A DNA stretch of 46,000 nt from positions 17,408,456-17,454,455 of the forward strand of contig CM022671.1 in the NCBI GenBank assembly GCA_012295275.1. The letters are read 5' to 3'. The notes below the pieces were generated by a model. The model saw only the letters and a list, made by a program, of their open reading frames with translations, was not told where the DNA came from and did no database searches. This DNA is from Chrysomallon squamiferum (Eukaryota; Mollusca; Gastropoda; Neomphalida; Peltospiridae). The translations under genes were made by a program, and so were the position numbers. Each line of letters begins with the position of its first letter. Positions within the stretch are counted from its first letter, which is position 1. Below are positions 1 to 12,432 of this stretch, in pieces.

Positions 1-273
1 CACATGTTTACCATATCTGATTATAACATAATAATTATAATAAATGTTCAGAATATTTCAAATCTTATAAAACGTATTCTGAAGAATAATGTGTGTATGT
101 GTAAATTATTAAAATGACCAAAAAAACAACAACAACAGTGTAAAACATTTTCCAAATATTATTATTTTACATTATATGTCAGAGTTTTATCTGTTTTCTT
201 TGTTCCTAATTTTTATACAATAAACTGAACCAGTATTTTAATATTTTAGTAAATAAATAATTTTATTTTTCAG

Positions 274-3200
274 GGATTTTTAGGCTTGTACAAAGGCATG
301 GGAGCTCCAATCGCGGGAGTAGCACCAATGTTTGCTATTTGCTTCTTTGGGTTTGGTGTAGGAAAACGACTACAACAAGTAGAAGGTGACAAACTTACGT
401 AAGGCACAAATTACTTGTCTATCTTTTTCCAGTTTTGCAGTTTACCATCTGACTACTTTTTATCATTAGTTGTCTTAATTCTTAAACAAACAAACAAAAT
501 TAATAAACAGAAGACAGTTATGCTTTATATACAATTGTATGTTATAAAATCACTATATAAATTCATAATGAATGAATAATTTCAGAAATAATACATTTAC
601 CTTAGACAGGAAATAGTTTTCTTATTACCAAATAAGAAAATGTTATATTTTTAGTGAATGTCCAACATATAATATTTTTAATAACAAAATTTTAATTAAT
701 TTTTTTATCTTTCTGAAAATATTAGCTCTCTGATACAGTTACTAAATCTCAAAATCATTTAAGCTGTGCAAGATAAAAAGTTTAATTTTAAAAAAGGGAA
801 AATATTTTTGTTTTTTTAAATATTTAAACTAAAATTCAGAATGCTGGACAAAACTAATATACATCAAATGTGAAAAGAATTTAGTAAGTCAGAGAAAAAT
901 ATTTCATATGGTTTTGTATAAGCTTTGTTTTAGATGACATTGTGATTTGTATGTTGTTGGAAAATAACAAATATTTATCTTTATTTTCTGTTTCAGTTAT
1001 GCTCAACTGTTTAATGCTGGTATGCTTGCTGGAGTTTTCACCACTGTAATCATGGCACCAGGAGAGAGAATTAAATGTCTCTTACAGGTAATTGAAATTA
1101 GAAAAATATATATTTATACCTGTCACAGTTAAGTAGGAGAGTAAACTAACGACCTTATGAGGATTTGTATAGGCTGCCCTTTTTAGTTATTTTCTTTTAA
1201 TTTCCAGACTGAATGATACAACAACAGTGCAATACTTTACACAGCTGTTGTTTGTTATTATTTTTTTCATATTTTTATTCACAAAATAATTCACAAGTTA
1301 AAAATTATATGACTATATGCACATTTTATAATGTTATTTTAACTATTATATATTTTTATTAGCAAAAATAGTTAGTATTTAAAAAAACAGGAATAATGAT
1401 ATGAATTAAATGTGTTAAGTAAACCAGTAACATTGAAATTCTGTGTTACCAACATATACAAAAAAAATAAAAAATAAAATAAAAAATGGTTAAAAAAAAA
1501 AAAGATTGCTGAAAGAAATGTTTTGATATATACTATTCATTCAAACTTCAGGTTCAGGCAGCATCTGGAGAAAAGAAATACAATGGACCTATTGACTGTG
1601 CTAAACAGCTGTACAAAGAAGCAGGTATCCGTGGAGTGTACCGAGGTACAGTCGCAACATTACTGAGAGACGTCCCAGCCTCCGGGATGTATTTTATGAC
1701 TTATGAATGGTTTCAACATGCATTGACTCCAAAAGGTGAAAAGTTAGTATATCATACATTTTAAATAAAATCACAACAAATTACACACATATTAACTGTT
1801 TCAATATTTGTTAGCATAAGCACATATTAGATACGGTTTATAATATTAATTGTAATATAGTGTAATTTTAATCTTAAAATATATTTTAACTCTGATGTAG
1901 ATTTATTTTATGAAATTGTAATAAATATATGGTAACCTTATTTCATTATTTACAAGCACAATAAGAAAATAACTAATTGCATAATCTACTGTTGGGGAAA
2001 TATTAAAATAGTACTCAGACTGGTATGGCACATACTGTAGTCTATATACATTTTAAATTAAAACATTACAGCATTACTAACAAGTTCCTACAGTACTTGG
2101 TCAGTGAAGTCTTCAGGTATTGATAAATATTACCAGTGAAACACTTGACTGTTTTTGTGAATTTGCTTGTAGTCGTGAGAAACTCAGTGTAGGCAGGACT
2201 TTGGTTGCTGGAGGTTTTGCCGGAATATTCAACTGGTTGGTTGCTATGCCTCAAGATGTGTTAAAATCTCGATTACAAACAGGTAAACTGATTTGATTTA
2301 ATGTATTTAACATCACCCTACCACAAACGAATACATAACTTTTATTTTATTTTATTTTATTTTTTATTTTTATTTTTATTTATTCATTATTATTTTTTAA
2401 AATTAATTCCAGTTGAATTTTGTTGGTAAAAATAAAATAATATAAATATATTAAAATCTGGATAAACTGGTCAGAGATAGATAATTTCAGATGTTAGTTA
2501 AGACTCGTAATAGAAAGAATGGTTTAATATGCACACAAGCTCACAGCTTTGTTTATTGTAACAGAAGTTTTATATGTTGTTTTTTTTTTTTTACTGAGTT
2601 ACTTTATGTTAGTAATATGTTTCATAGTAAACCAAAACTGGCACAATACTGTAACTGAAATATGTTGCTAAACTACATTTAACATTCATTTATATCAAAA
2701 GAAAAGAAAAACTGAACATTTGTTATTTATCTGTCCAGAAAAAGCCCAATTTTGGTGCTTCACTGTTAAATATTTATTCACTGAAGGTGAGGTTCCTTCG
2801 TGGTCCTAGAAGAAAAAAGAAGACACCTAATATCATTAAAAAATAGCGTTTACTTTTTAACCGTTTTATTTTCTTTTCAGCTCCCCATGGTAAATACCGC
2901 GGCATCCGTGATGTATTTGTACATCTAATGAAAGAAGAAGGGTTTCTGGCATTGTACAAAGGTTTCACGCCTGTTATGATTAGAGCATTCCCTGCTAATG
3001 CAGTAAGTAATTATATGTGCGAATTTAACAAAATCATCTGAGTGTTTTTTAATTTCTAATTTTTACCAAAAAAAAGTTTCATTTCATTTTTAATTTTATT
3101 TGATAACTTCTAGATATAAATAATTCATGGAAAAAATTCAGTTTGAATGTCATAGTTGTAATATCACAAATGCAACAAATACTATTCAGCTGAACAGTCA

Positions 3201-3551
3201 TAATCTAGTACATAATCAGTTCCTAGTTCCTGCTTTTCTTTGTATTCCAACTGCAGCCTCTTTAATGGTTTATTTAAGACATGGGTAAAGACTGCTTGTC
3301 CTATAGGATACATACAAGCCAGGATTTAGAACTCAATGCCTTTCTCAATACCCTGCTGTTTTAGAACGTCATTGTAGTTCTATGAAATAAGTATTTTCAG
3401 TATTTTGTTAAATATGTATGAATGTTATAGTTTATTTCCTTTATGATTAGACTGAATAAAAATAATAATTTGTGTAATTTCTTTTCTTTTTCAGGCTTGT
3501 TTCTTAGGTTTTGAAGTAGCAATGACATTTCTAAACTGGATTTCGCCTTAG
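274..3551 (+). CDS. SLC25A20: Mitochondrial carnitine/acylcarnitine carrier (SLC25A20), 5'-truncated
   Basis: Inner-membrane antiporter that exchanges acylcarnitines for carnitine so that long-chain fatty acids reach matrix beta-oxidation. Six coding exons are visible: 274-398, 997-1087, 1552-1742, 2173-2282, 2881-3002 and 3495-3551 (TAG). All have GT/AG borders and they sum to 232 codons in one frame. The protein reads [20 protein letters not shown] at the start of the window, then the second mitochondrial-carrier signature [10 protein letters not shown] (exon 2), [15 protein letters not shown] (exon 3), the third signature [10 protein letters not shown] (exon 4) and [19 protein letters not shown] across the last two exons. 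The order and near-identity match human SLC25A20 (301 residues), so about 70 N-terminal residues, including the first PxxxxK signature, lie to the left of the window. The gene is convergent with ARPC4. The family call is essentially certain; exon borders are inferred from splice consensus and phase. Confidence 0.96.
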
Positions 3552-3973
3552 ATAAACAGAAGGAATTTATTATATTTAGTCAGTTTGATAATATACCCAG
3601 TTAATTATTATTAGTGATAAACATTTTTGTTCTATTTGAGAGTAGGTAGCAATTTTATGGCAGGATGTGTTCTCATTAAAACATACCCATTAGAATTATA
3701 AAGAAAAATACAGATTATAATGTATACTATCCACATATTTTGATATATATTTATTCAGTGAATATTTACAGAATAATCAAATAACTGTAATGTATCACTT
3801 TCATACTTTGTTTTTGTAGACACTATTTTGTTTATGTTAATACTTTCAATGTTTTTACATCATTAATTTATCTGTTCCTAGCATATTATATAATAACACC
3901 AGCCTTGATATACAATGCAAACTCTCATTATTGAAAGATGCCTTTATATTGTATGTATGCATATGTGTATATG

Positions 3974-3978
<5 letters not shown>

Positions 3979-4033
<55 letters not shown>

Positions 4034-4302
4034 TATACACATATATATGTGAATGTTTAATGACATCTCAGCAAAACATTTATTTATTCATTCATGTAAT
4101 ATATGTATGTGTGTATGTATGTGTTTATGTATGTGGATGTATGGTATATATGTATGTATGTATGGTATTGATATATGTGTGTATATATATATAGCTATAT
4201 AAATATAATATATATATATATATACTCACACACACATACATACATGCACACACAAACACACACACACACACACAATTATATATATGTATATATATATATA
4301 AG
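3979..4302. repeat. Compound microsatellite (AC)n, (TATG)n, (TA)n
   Basis: About 25 uninterrupted AC units (3980-4029) are followed by GTAT/TATG-rich and TA-rich tracts and a second (CA)n run ending near 4274. Apparent open frames here are low-complexity translations, not genes. It lies about 430 bp downstream of the SLC25A20 stop. Confidence 0.95.
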
Positions 4303-6097
4303 CAAGAAACTCACATATTTGTCATTTCATTGTTATAAATTAAAATTACATTGTGTTCTGAGTATTGAGTTGTATTAAGTATTACAAAACATACTTTCCA
4401 TTCATTGCCAAGTTAATATTACTTTATACATTGAATCATATTAAATATTCTTAGTACAAATTGGTCGTCACTTAAGGAGTAAATCACATTGTTTTGCATG
4501 TCATGTTTTGTTATCGCTCCGTTCCTTTGGCATATTTTGGATATATATACATATATGTGCAATATGCTCCAAAACTTTCTTGTTTTTGAAAGTTTTGTCC
4601 ATTTGCTATGTCCGTGGATGTAATGTTATGATGTTTATATATTATACAACATGAACATGTTATTTTTTTATTTTCTTAATCACACTTATTTACTGCTTTA
4701 TTCAGATACATTGCTAGTCAGACAAACGATATTAACACACTGTTAGTTTAGTTTACAATGTCTCACTGCAGATGATTTCTTCATTCAGTAATAACTAAGA
4801 TTGTAATGGTTGTGGACCAAAAAAAAAAAAAAAATGTGACCATCAAAAACAAAATAATTTAAACAATTATCAACAATATAAAATAGAATACTGACTGAAA
4901 AATTGACTTCAGTATGTAGTTGTCAGATAGATGATGAATTTCATTTGACATTCTATGAAATTGTATTCTATATAGAATTAGAAAAATGTTTTATTAATGC
5001 ATTTGTATGTAGATAGTGCTATAGTCTTCACCTGTCAGTTAATTTCTATATATTTACTTTCATGTTGTTCAAAAGCTACAAGATGTGAAAGCTATGATAA
5101 TGAGGTATTTAAACTGATTAACATGATTACATGTAGCTCTGAAAATTTACATACATTTTTATTGTATTAGTTTTTCAAATTTCAAGTGAATTCAGACTAT
5201 ATTGTAAAAAAAAAAGACTTGTTTTATACAGATATATTTTGATTGATAAATTTGTTTCTTGTAAAAAAATGTTTAGTTATGTTGTTATTAATTTATTTTC
5301 AGGTATTGTCTTGTTTTATCATAATTCATTTCTGCAAAGACAAAGAAAGTGGAAAATAATTTTAAAATTAAGATTCACTATTTGATATATTATTTTACAT
5401 CAGAATGTTCCAGGAATACATATTGTTTTCCTTGAATAGTTTCAGTCGCAATTAGTATACTAGTTTTCCTGATATTCAAAACTATTTTCTTTCAATAGGC
5501 TAGTCAGTATAAAATGTATGAAGTAGAAACATAAAAATCATCAGTTTTTGGATCGCTGATAAACATGATTTTAAAGTGAAAGTAAAATAAGCCTATCAAC
5601 ACTGATGTTTGATATGAAAAATGGGAATATTCACGAATGAAAAAAGGCATTTAAATTATTACTAAGTCCTGTTCATTTTATTCTCATTTATATTAGTACT
5701 CATTTTAAAAATAGATAACAAATATTTTAAAACATAGTATATAAATATTCAAATGATCTAAAAGTCTTCAGTATTCAAATATGTCAAATAATTACTTCTG
5801 TAACACGACACGATTCGTTTTAATTCATCAAAAACAAACAATGTTTTTTTTTAAAAAGTTCATTATTGTATTAACATGGCTCATGAAAATTACATAACAG
5901 AAATGAAAGCTTTCTACATATGACATTTGACTGTGAATGGACAAAAATATTAATTCTATTGCAACATGTATCTTGAAATGTTTTGTTAAGAAACCTTCTA
6001 TTAATCCATAGTCTTTAATGTCAGTAAACAGTAAATTTAAATAATGGTATTCTTAAATGAATCCAAAGAACAACTGCAAAGACGTTGATCATGGACA

Positions 6098-6103
6098 TTT
6101 ATT
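6098..6103 (-). terminator. Candidate poly(A) signal for ARPC4
   Basis: AATAAA on the minus strand, about 775 bp after the ARPC4 stop. Other AT-rich variants occur closer, so the one used is uncertain. Confidence 0.25.
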
Positions 6104-6878
6104 GGTATACAGCAGCATGGAGAAGATTTTCAGATATATCTAGAGATGTAATCTGTAAAATGAAAAAACAAAACATAAACAAAAACAAAATTTCTAATTT
6201 GTTTAACCAATTGCTAAATAAAACAAAGGTTTAAAGAAAATACATTAAAGTGCACTTAACTAGACAGGAAGAAACAGTCTAAATATATTCTGCATTTTCC
6301 ATGTTTGTTTTGGTGGATTTTGTTTTTAAAAAAATTATATAAACAACAAAAAATTACTATTTGAAAGTATCTTCAGTTTCTATAGTCAGGCTGGACATCT
6401 TTGCTCTACAGTTTATCCTAGAGTCTCATAAATACAGTTTACAATGTAAATAATGTGAAAACTGCAGATGTAAAGGGATAAAATAATGGCATTCAGATGT
6501 TCTGTAATAGTATTATTGTATTGTCATACTATGTTACGAGTGATGACAGGTCATCCCCAACATTAAAATATTAACTTGGAAGTATAAGGAATTTTTTTAG
6601 TCCGTTTATTCATAGACTTTAATCCTTTTAAGTTTCATCTTTGGTTTTTATTAAAATAACTTATTACTTGAAAATAAAATTCCTTTGAAATAACAGAGCT
6701 TAATCTAACAAATAATAATTAAATGAGTTCCCATTCTTAACTCTTCCATAATAATTACAATTTAACATCTGTGCCTGATCCAACTGTGTTAAATTTTTTT
6801 TTTTAAAACATTAAACTGCTCTAACCATTATACAGAAACAACATATAAATCAATCTTACATATTTGAGAAAGCAGGAA

Positions 6879-9763
6879 CTAAAAATGTTTGAGAAATTCT
6901 TCTGCACTTATTCTTGCTCTAGAATTAACAGCAAGTTTCATTTCACTGATTTCTTTGTCTATTTCTTCCATGAAATGAATGATGAAGTCAACGAGCTTGT
7001 GTTTGTACATTTGTTCTGCATGGAAGTTTGTAATGAGGAAACTGATGTCATAACCCTAGAAATAAAATTTATATTAAATATTCTAATCACAATTTATACA
7101 AAAAAAAAGAAAACAAAACAACTTTGATTGACAAGCAAAAACAAGCAAAAAAAAATAGAAAATATTTTACCCATCATTATAATATCAATTCTCGTTAACT
7201 CTTGGATAAAATCTGCTTTACGGTTTTGCTGATCCAAAATGTTAAATAAATCTCATCTTCTTAAATATTTGAAATATCTAAAAGAACCTAACTCTTAAAA
7301 AAGCTTCTTTTAAATTGTTTTGTTTACCTTAGAAGATAATCATAAAATATTATTGTTTATTTATCACAAGTTTTCACAAGGCTTTCTTCTCTTTAAATAC
7401 GAGCTCGTATTTCATGGGGCTGCATCATATTTATAAACACAGTAATATCAATTTGAATGGTTTTGTTAAAGGTAACAATGCTCTAAGTTATCTCTAGGTA
7501 ATGAGGACTCATTTTAATGTATTAAATTATTTATATCTGAAATGAGTGTGTGAAAATGTCTTCTCCTAACAGTAAGTGCCTTTACTGCATAATACTTGCC
7601 TCCACAGGTTTACGACGAAGCACCACAAAACTCTCTGCTCTCATCATCATAAATCTCATGAACTTGTGACACAAAATCTTTTCTATTTCATCAGCCTTGA
7701 AAGTAAAATACAACCACATTGTAATGTATAATATAATGTGCAATTGATAACTAGAATCAGCAAACACCTATTTTATTCTGCACACTGAACAGTGCAACAG
7801 AACTAGCAAATATCTATTTGATAAAGCATAAAAACAATTTTTAATCCACATTTGACTCTTCATAAAAATATAACATAAATATTTCTTGTATTGTATCCTG
7901 GACAATGACTACAGGAGATCCTAAATATGCTTTAAAGCTTATAAGCATTTGCTTTAATTCAATACTAGTCATCATATTATAATCATCCACAGTAACTGTG
8001 AAAACTAAATCTTAAATGAGATCAAACCTGTTTTACTGCTATGCTGATTCTAAGAGAATTTATAGAACCTTCTATTAACACTTTTTCTTTTTCATTTCTG
8101 CTGATCACAATTGGAGATAGTAACAATTCTTTGCTGCTTCTGGAAAATAAAATTAAGGATGTCAAGTGAATGAAGGATATACAGTTCCTCTGTCATCGTT
8201 ATCTGTATTTCCAGATACTTTACTGACATTTACTGACACACTATTAAATAACAAAATAACCAATTTATCAATATATATATATATATATATATACAAAAGG
8301 AGACTGGACAAAACTTATTTCATTTCAAAGAAAATTAATATTCCAATTATTAATAAAGCTGTTAGTGAGAAATGAAATTTGTGATTATATTTTTAAATAT
8401 TAGTAAATCAATAATATATTTTGTAAATGTTGTTCTGAAAAAATAATAACAACAACAGTAAATAACTTTCTCCACGATCCTGAGTCTTTTGTGTATGTAT
8501 TGTGTCTAACATAATATATATATAAATAGAAAGTCATTTAATCTAAATATATATTTATCCAAGAAAGCAAACTGATGTGAAACTCAGATACACAATGAAA
8601 AAAAGAAAGAAAGCAAGAAAATTAATTTTAAATATTTAATTGATACATACTTTACTTCAACTTCTGGTTTGTTGTGTCTTTCAACAATCTGTGAATCAAA
8701 ATTCTGCAGACACATAGCAGCAGTCAGTGAATGTCTTACTGCTTGCAGATATGGTTTTAATGTGGCAGCCTATAAATACAAAATGCATTTAATAGTAAAT
8801 AAAAGTATTTCTATACACATCAAGATATTTTTCAGTTGCATCAAAAATAAAATCATGTCAATGTCTCACATAATTTTTTGGATAAATATTGATTTAATAC
8901 AAATAAATATCTAACGTTTCATGTAATAAAAAAATGGTTCAAGCTGTTTTATATAAAGAAAGCAATAAAATTAAAAAATTAAAAATTAAATTAATAATAA
9001 AAAAAAATAAAAAAATAAAGAGGGAACTCTAATCACATTGTATACAAATATGCTAACTGCAGTGATGACAAAAGTCATTTTCCTACATTTAACTTTTGGA
9101 GTAGGTTGCTGATGACCTACTCATTACTCTATGACCTATTCTTATTATTCAGCAGCAGGCCAATTCATCTTTTTATTTTTAAAACAATAACAACAACAAA
9201 ACTCAAATTCTTGACGTGGAAGTTATTTAATGGAAGCATATGGTCACATTAAATATAATGGAAGGTTGATTTTGCTTCATAATACATCTCTAGGTAAATA
9301 AATACCAGTCATTTAAATGATTTACTAATTCAGTTATTTATTTAGTGTTTTAACTATTTAAAAGGATTGTCCATTTCACAGCCCTTTAAAAGTTTAAGTT
9401 TAAAACCTTTTTATCTGAAATTTAATAATAAGCTGCTTAATGGATAAAAAAAAAAGCACTTTAAGTCCATGGATAAATATTTAAAATATTCTATAAAGAT
9501 AGTGAATAACTTAAGTTAGGCTTAGCTACTACACTAATAGTTTAGAAGCGGTGATGGAAGTCTTTCCCACTTCCGGATTGACACTAATGATTAATAAAAA
9601 ATAAATACAAACAGAAAAATAAAACTTGAATTATTATTATAATATGTGACATGCAATAAATAACTGACATGAACATTTTATAAATATATACATATGTACA
9701 GGTTAGTCTAATTAAAAAAAGAAATTACACATTGAAACAAATATATTTTGTCACACCCACCAT
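6879..9763 (-). CDS. ARPC4: Actin-related protein 2/3 complex subunit 4 (ARPC4), complete
   Basis: Core subunit of the Arp2/3 complex, which nucleates branched actin filaments; with ARPC2 it forms the structural backbone. Coding exons, in transcript order, are 9761-9763 (ATG alone), 8651-8769, 8028-8139, 7600-7695 and 6879-7055 (TAG). They total 507 nt, or 168 residues plus stop, exactly the human length. Readable segments include [60 protein letters not shown] and [20 protein letters not shown]. The internal phases all join. The donor after exon 4 (CCTGTGGAG then GCAAGT) is GC rather than GT. I chose the ATG exon because ATG followed by GTGGGT lies next to an ETS-type promoter motif and restores the N-terminus M-A-A-T-L-K-P-Y-L. 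The start exon is an inference; the other four exons are nearly certain. Confidence 0.95.
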
Positions 9764-9780
9764 AGTCAACACTATCGCCA

Positions 9781-9790
9781 ACCCGGAAGT
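9781..9790 (-). promoter_or_regulatory. ETS-family site in the ARPC4 promoter/5' UTR
   Basis: The minus strand reads ACTTCCGGGT 17 bases upstream of the proposed ARPC4 start codon. ACTTCCGG is the ETS/GABPA core common at transcription starts of housekeeping genes. A second core (CACTTCCGG, plus strand near 9568) lies in intron 1. Function is inferred from position only. Confidence 0.4.
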
Positions 9791-10426
9791 ATGTATTTGA
9801 GCAGCGTCCTCTGACGAATGACAACATAGATTATGGCCCTTAGAAATTAATTTTGTTTCTCTCTAGAATGTTTTCCTCCGCTAATTCTATGTTTTTATTT
9901 CTGTATCTGTCTTGATTATATATCATTCTATATGCCTTGCTACTAAATTAACTGCCTGATCTTAATGTTCTTCACTAGCTTAACATCCATTCTTCCCACT
10001 CTGTATTCCATCTTTATATACATAATTACTTTCAGCTACAAATACAAAAAATGAAACGAAAGAATAGTAAATGTTCTTCATTTGTTTGTATTAAATATTT
10101 GAAGTAATTTAATTCTCAGAGATTGCTACATATAAAAACTATATTAACTTAATACGAACAAACATGGTAGTCATTTCCTGAATGTGTAACTAAGGAATAA
10201 CAGCGTCGACAATATATAAATTATTTATGGCCTGAAACAAAAATATCGGACCATTCTAGCTCAGATAAAATTATTATAAAGTTATTTTTGTCAACAATGA
10301 AAATAAATAGCTTACAATAAAAAAAAAATGAAGGGAAATGATTACATTCATACAGGTTAATGGTTCGGTCAAAAGAAATATTTCAAATATAGCAATAATA
10401 CTGCTATTACTAATAAATTTAATAAA

Positions 10427-10494
10427 GATGATGATGACGACGATAATGACGATGATGACGATTTGATGATGATGATGATGACGACGATGATGAT
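10427..10494. repeat. (GAT)n / (GAC)n triplet array
   Basis: GATGATGACGACGAT-type triplets run for about 68 bp with GAC and GAT interspersed. It is not in a coding frame of any recognised gene. Confidence 0.85.
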
Positions 10495-10826
10495 ACGTTT
10501 GAAGTTAAGATAATATCAGAGTGGGACGGTTATGGTAAAAGTCGTCAAACAATATGTTATCCAAAAAAGCTGTTGTCTTTGTTATCAGAACCAGATCGGA
10601 AACTTTCGTCATATAGATAAACATCACATCATATTACTGTGAAAATAAAGATAAACACAAATCCTCATATATTATACGAAACTTCATTTTTTGTTTTTTT
10701 TACATCATATACAGCTGCTCTTCACATAAAAGAGGTGTTTACAGTATGCGAATCAATGAGAACCTATTTACCTGGTAATACTTATTACTGTTATTGTTAT
10801 TACTAATTCTGTTACTATTACTGCTA

Positions 10827-10827
10827 C

Positions 10828-10871
<44 letters not shown>

Positions 10872-10960
10872 TAGAATAATAATAATAATAATAATGATGA
10901 TGATGATGATCATAATAATAATAATGATGATACTAAAATTATTATTATTATTATTATTAT
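10827..10960. repeat. Imperfect (AAT)n/(ATT)n array
   Basis: A run of AAT units with GAT interruptions is followed by an ATT run, giving AAT on one side and its complement on the other. The transcript could fold back on itself. Confidence 0.85.
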
Positions 10961-11207
10961 CTTGTTGATACTGCTACTTCTACTACTTCTATTACTACCA
11001 GGCGTACTTCTACTACCATCTGGTAATAACATTTTCGTGACCAAACTTTCTGATATTCTTGACTCGCCCCACCATTAAACATGATATTTATGGCGACAGA
11101 ATCGTACTTCTATCTACATCTGTTCTCTAATTGCAACAGAACATATGAAGAGGTAACATATGTAAAACTGATACTCTCTTTAAAGGTGTCAATGGCGATT
11201 TCCATTG

Positions 11208-11216
11208 TATATAAAT
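11208..11216 (+). promoter_or_regulatory. Candidate TATA box of peritrophin A
   Basis: TATATAAAT lies 67 bp upstream of the peritrophin A start codon, a plausible distance for a short 5' UTR. The surrounding sequence is AT-rich, so a chance match is possible. Confidence 0.35.
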
Positions 11217-11282
11217 TGTTCCTCAATCTACTGTCAAAGGCACACATATTATTGTCACAAAACTTGCTTTTTAAGCTTCACA

Positions 11283-11349
11283 ATGTTATTTGCGAAAAGT
11301 TTATTTTTTTTGTTTCTGACGGTGCTTGCTGCTCGTAAGTATTGTACTG

Positions 11350-11403
<54 letters not shown>

Positions 11404-11906
11404 GGTAAACAGTAAATATTAAATTTTTAATATTTTACCGTTATCGTCTTTATCATCATTTATTTATTTTAGGATTAACACATATCATGAAGTATAATAC
11501 ATGTGTGTTGTGTGAGTGTGAGCTATTGTGTGTTCGCGTGTGCATTTGTAGACAGTATTTGAATTTCAATTTTTTGTATAATTAATGTTTTATAATAATT
11601 AAAAGTCATATGTTTTTCCGTTACCGAAACTTCGATTTATTTCTGTAATACCATACGGTAATGAAATAGCTGGCTGTTACAATTTTAGATGACGTGAAAT
11701 CATCGCCGTGTCTGGGTAAAACGTATGGACTTCGCCCAGATTATTCAAAGTGTTCTCAGTTTTACAACTGCTCAGCAGGAGGAAAACTGCAGGAGTGTAC
11801 TTACCCTCAACTGTACAATCCGGACACCCAGCAATGTGAACATTACAGCATGGTGAATTGTGGGTCAAGATATGAACCAGTATGGGAGTGTAAGTCTACG
11901 TAGTTG

Positions 11907-11980
<74 letters not shown>

Positions 11981-12400
11981 TATTATTTTGTCTTTCGCTT
12001 CTCATGTATTCATTCCAGTATAAGAACCAGAGATTTAATAATGCATAGTCACAATACTGCAACAACGACAGTTATAATTATAATATTAAGAACAATAATA
12101 ATTCTCGAGGACTCACATTTTATATTTATTTTTTATTTGTTTATTTATTTATTTTTTTTTTTTTTTTTTTTTTTTACTAATTTAGGTGATTATAGACAGG
12201 AATTTTGCAGATATTGTCCACCATGCAAGGTTATCCATCCAAGTTGTAAAGGTCTGCCTAATGGTCTGAATGCATGGCCGCAAAGGCCAAGAACGGAGTA
12301 TTTTGTAGTCTGTGTAAACGACAGAACCGTCTACCAGGGCCAGTGTTTAAATGGACGAAGATTCGACGACACGCTGAAAGCATGTGTTCAGTGGTATTAA
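11283..12400 (+). CDS. Secreted chitin-binding protein with two peritrophin-A (CBM14) domains (peritrophin A)
   Basis: Probable extracellular chitin-binding protein of the kind found in gut lining, cuticle or shell matrix. Three exons, 11283-11334, 11689-11889 and 12186-12400 (TAA), give 155 residues. Exon 1 is a classic signal peptide (MLFAKSLFFLFLTVLAA). Exon 2 encodes a six-Cys chitin-binding type-2 domain (CLGKTYGLRPDYSKC, FYNC, LQECTYPQLYNPDTQQC, MVNC). Exon 3 opens with a Cys-rich linker (FCRYCPPCK...PSCKGLPNGLN) and a second domain containing YFVVC, YQGQC and KACVQW. Both introns are phase 1, as in the paralogue at 34748-36403, which shares the linker. Intron 2 contains a long (CT)n tract next to the donor and a poly-T before the acceptor. 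AATAAA follows 23 bp after the stop. The domain call is firm; the tissue role is unknown. Confidence 0.88.
11350..11402. repeat. (AAT)n microsatellite in intron 1 of peritrophin A
   Basis: About 17 AAT units begin 15 bp after the exon 1 donor. Confidence 0.9.
11909..11978. repeat. (CT)n microsatellite in intron 2 of peritrophin A
   Basis: About 35 uninterrupted CT units start 20 bp downstream of the exon 2 donor. In the transcript this forms a long pyrimidine tract right behind the 5' splice site. Confidence 0.95.
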
Positions 12401-12422
12401 TTTTTATTAATACCATTATCAA

Positions 12423-12432
12423 AATAAATAAA
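12423..12432 (+). terminator. Poly(A) signals of peritrophin A
   Basis: Two overlapping AATAAA hexamers lie 22-32 bp after the TAA stop, a typical distance for a compact 3' UTR. Confidence 0.6.

Larger units (their letters stand above)
3552..6878. other. Intergenic/3'-UTR stretch between convergent SLC25A20 and ARPC4
   Basis: No coding exon is seen on either strand. The left part is presumably the SLC25A20 3' UTR and the right part the ARPC4 3' UTR. It holds the (AC)n and TA/TG-rich microsatellite cluster at about 3975-4305 and a short A-run near 4820. The rest is AT-rich sequence without recognisable features. Confidence 0.6.
9791..11207. other. Intergenic stretch with (GAT)n and (AAT)n arrays
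   Basis: Between the divergent ARPC4 and peritrophin A genes I find no coding exon. A GAT/GAC triplet array spans about 10427-10494 and an AAT/ATT array with GAT interruptions spans about 10827-10960. The rest is unremarkable AT-rich sequence. Confidence 0.6.

Noticed and set aside
3855-4378. Several open frames over the (AC)n/(TG)n region near SLC25A20
   Set aside because: Translations are repeats of Val-Cys or Thr-His from microsatellite DNA; no conserved motif or splice logic.
6864-7127. Plus-strand open frame of 87 codons
   Set aside because: It is the antisense shadow of the last ARPC4 exon; the minus strand encodes conserved ARPC4 residues.
12041-12185. Upstream extension of peritrophin A exon 3
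   Set aside because: Intron sequence with a poly-T tract; TTTAG at 12185 is the acceptor that restores the phase.
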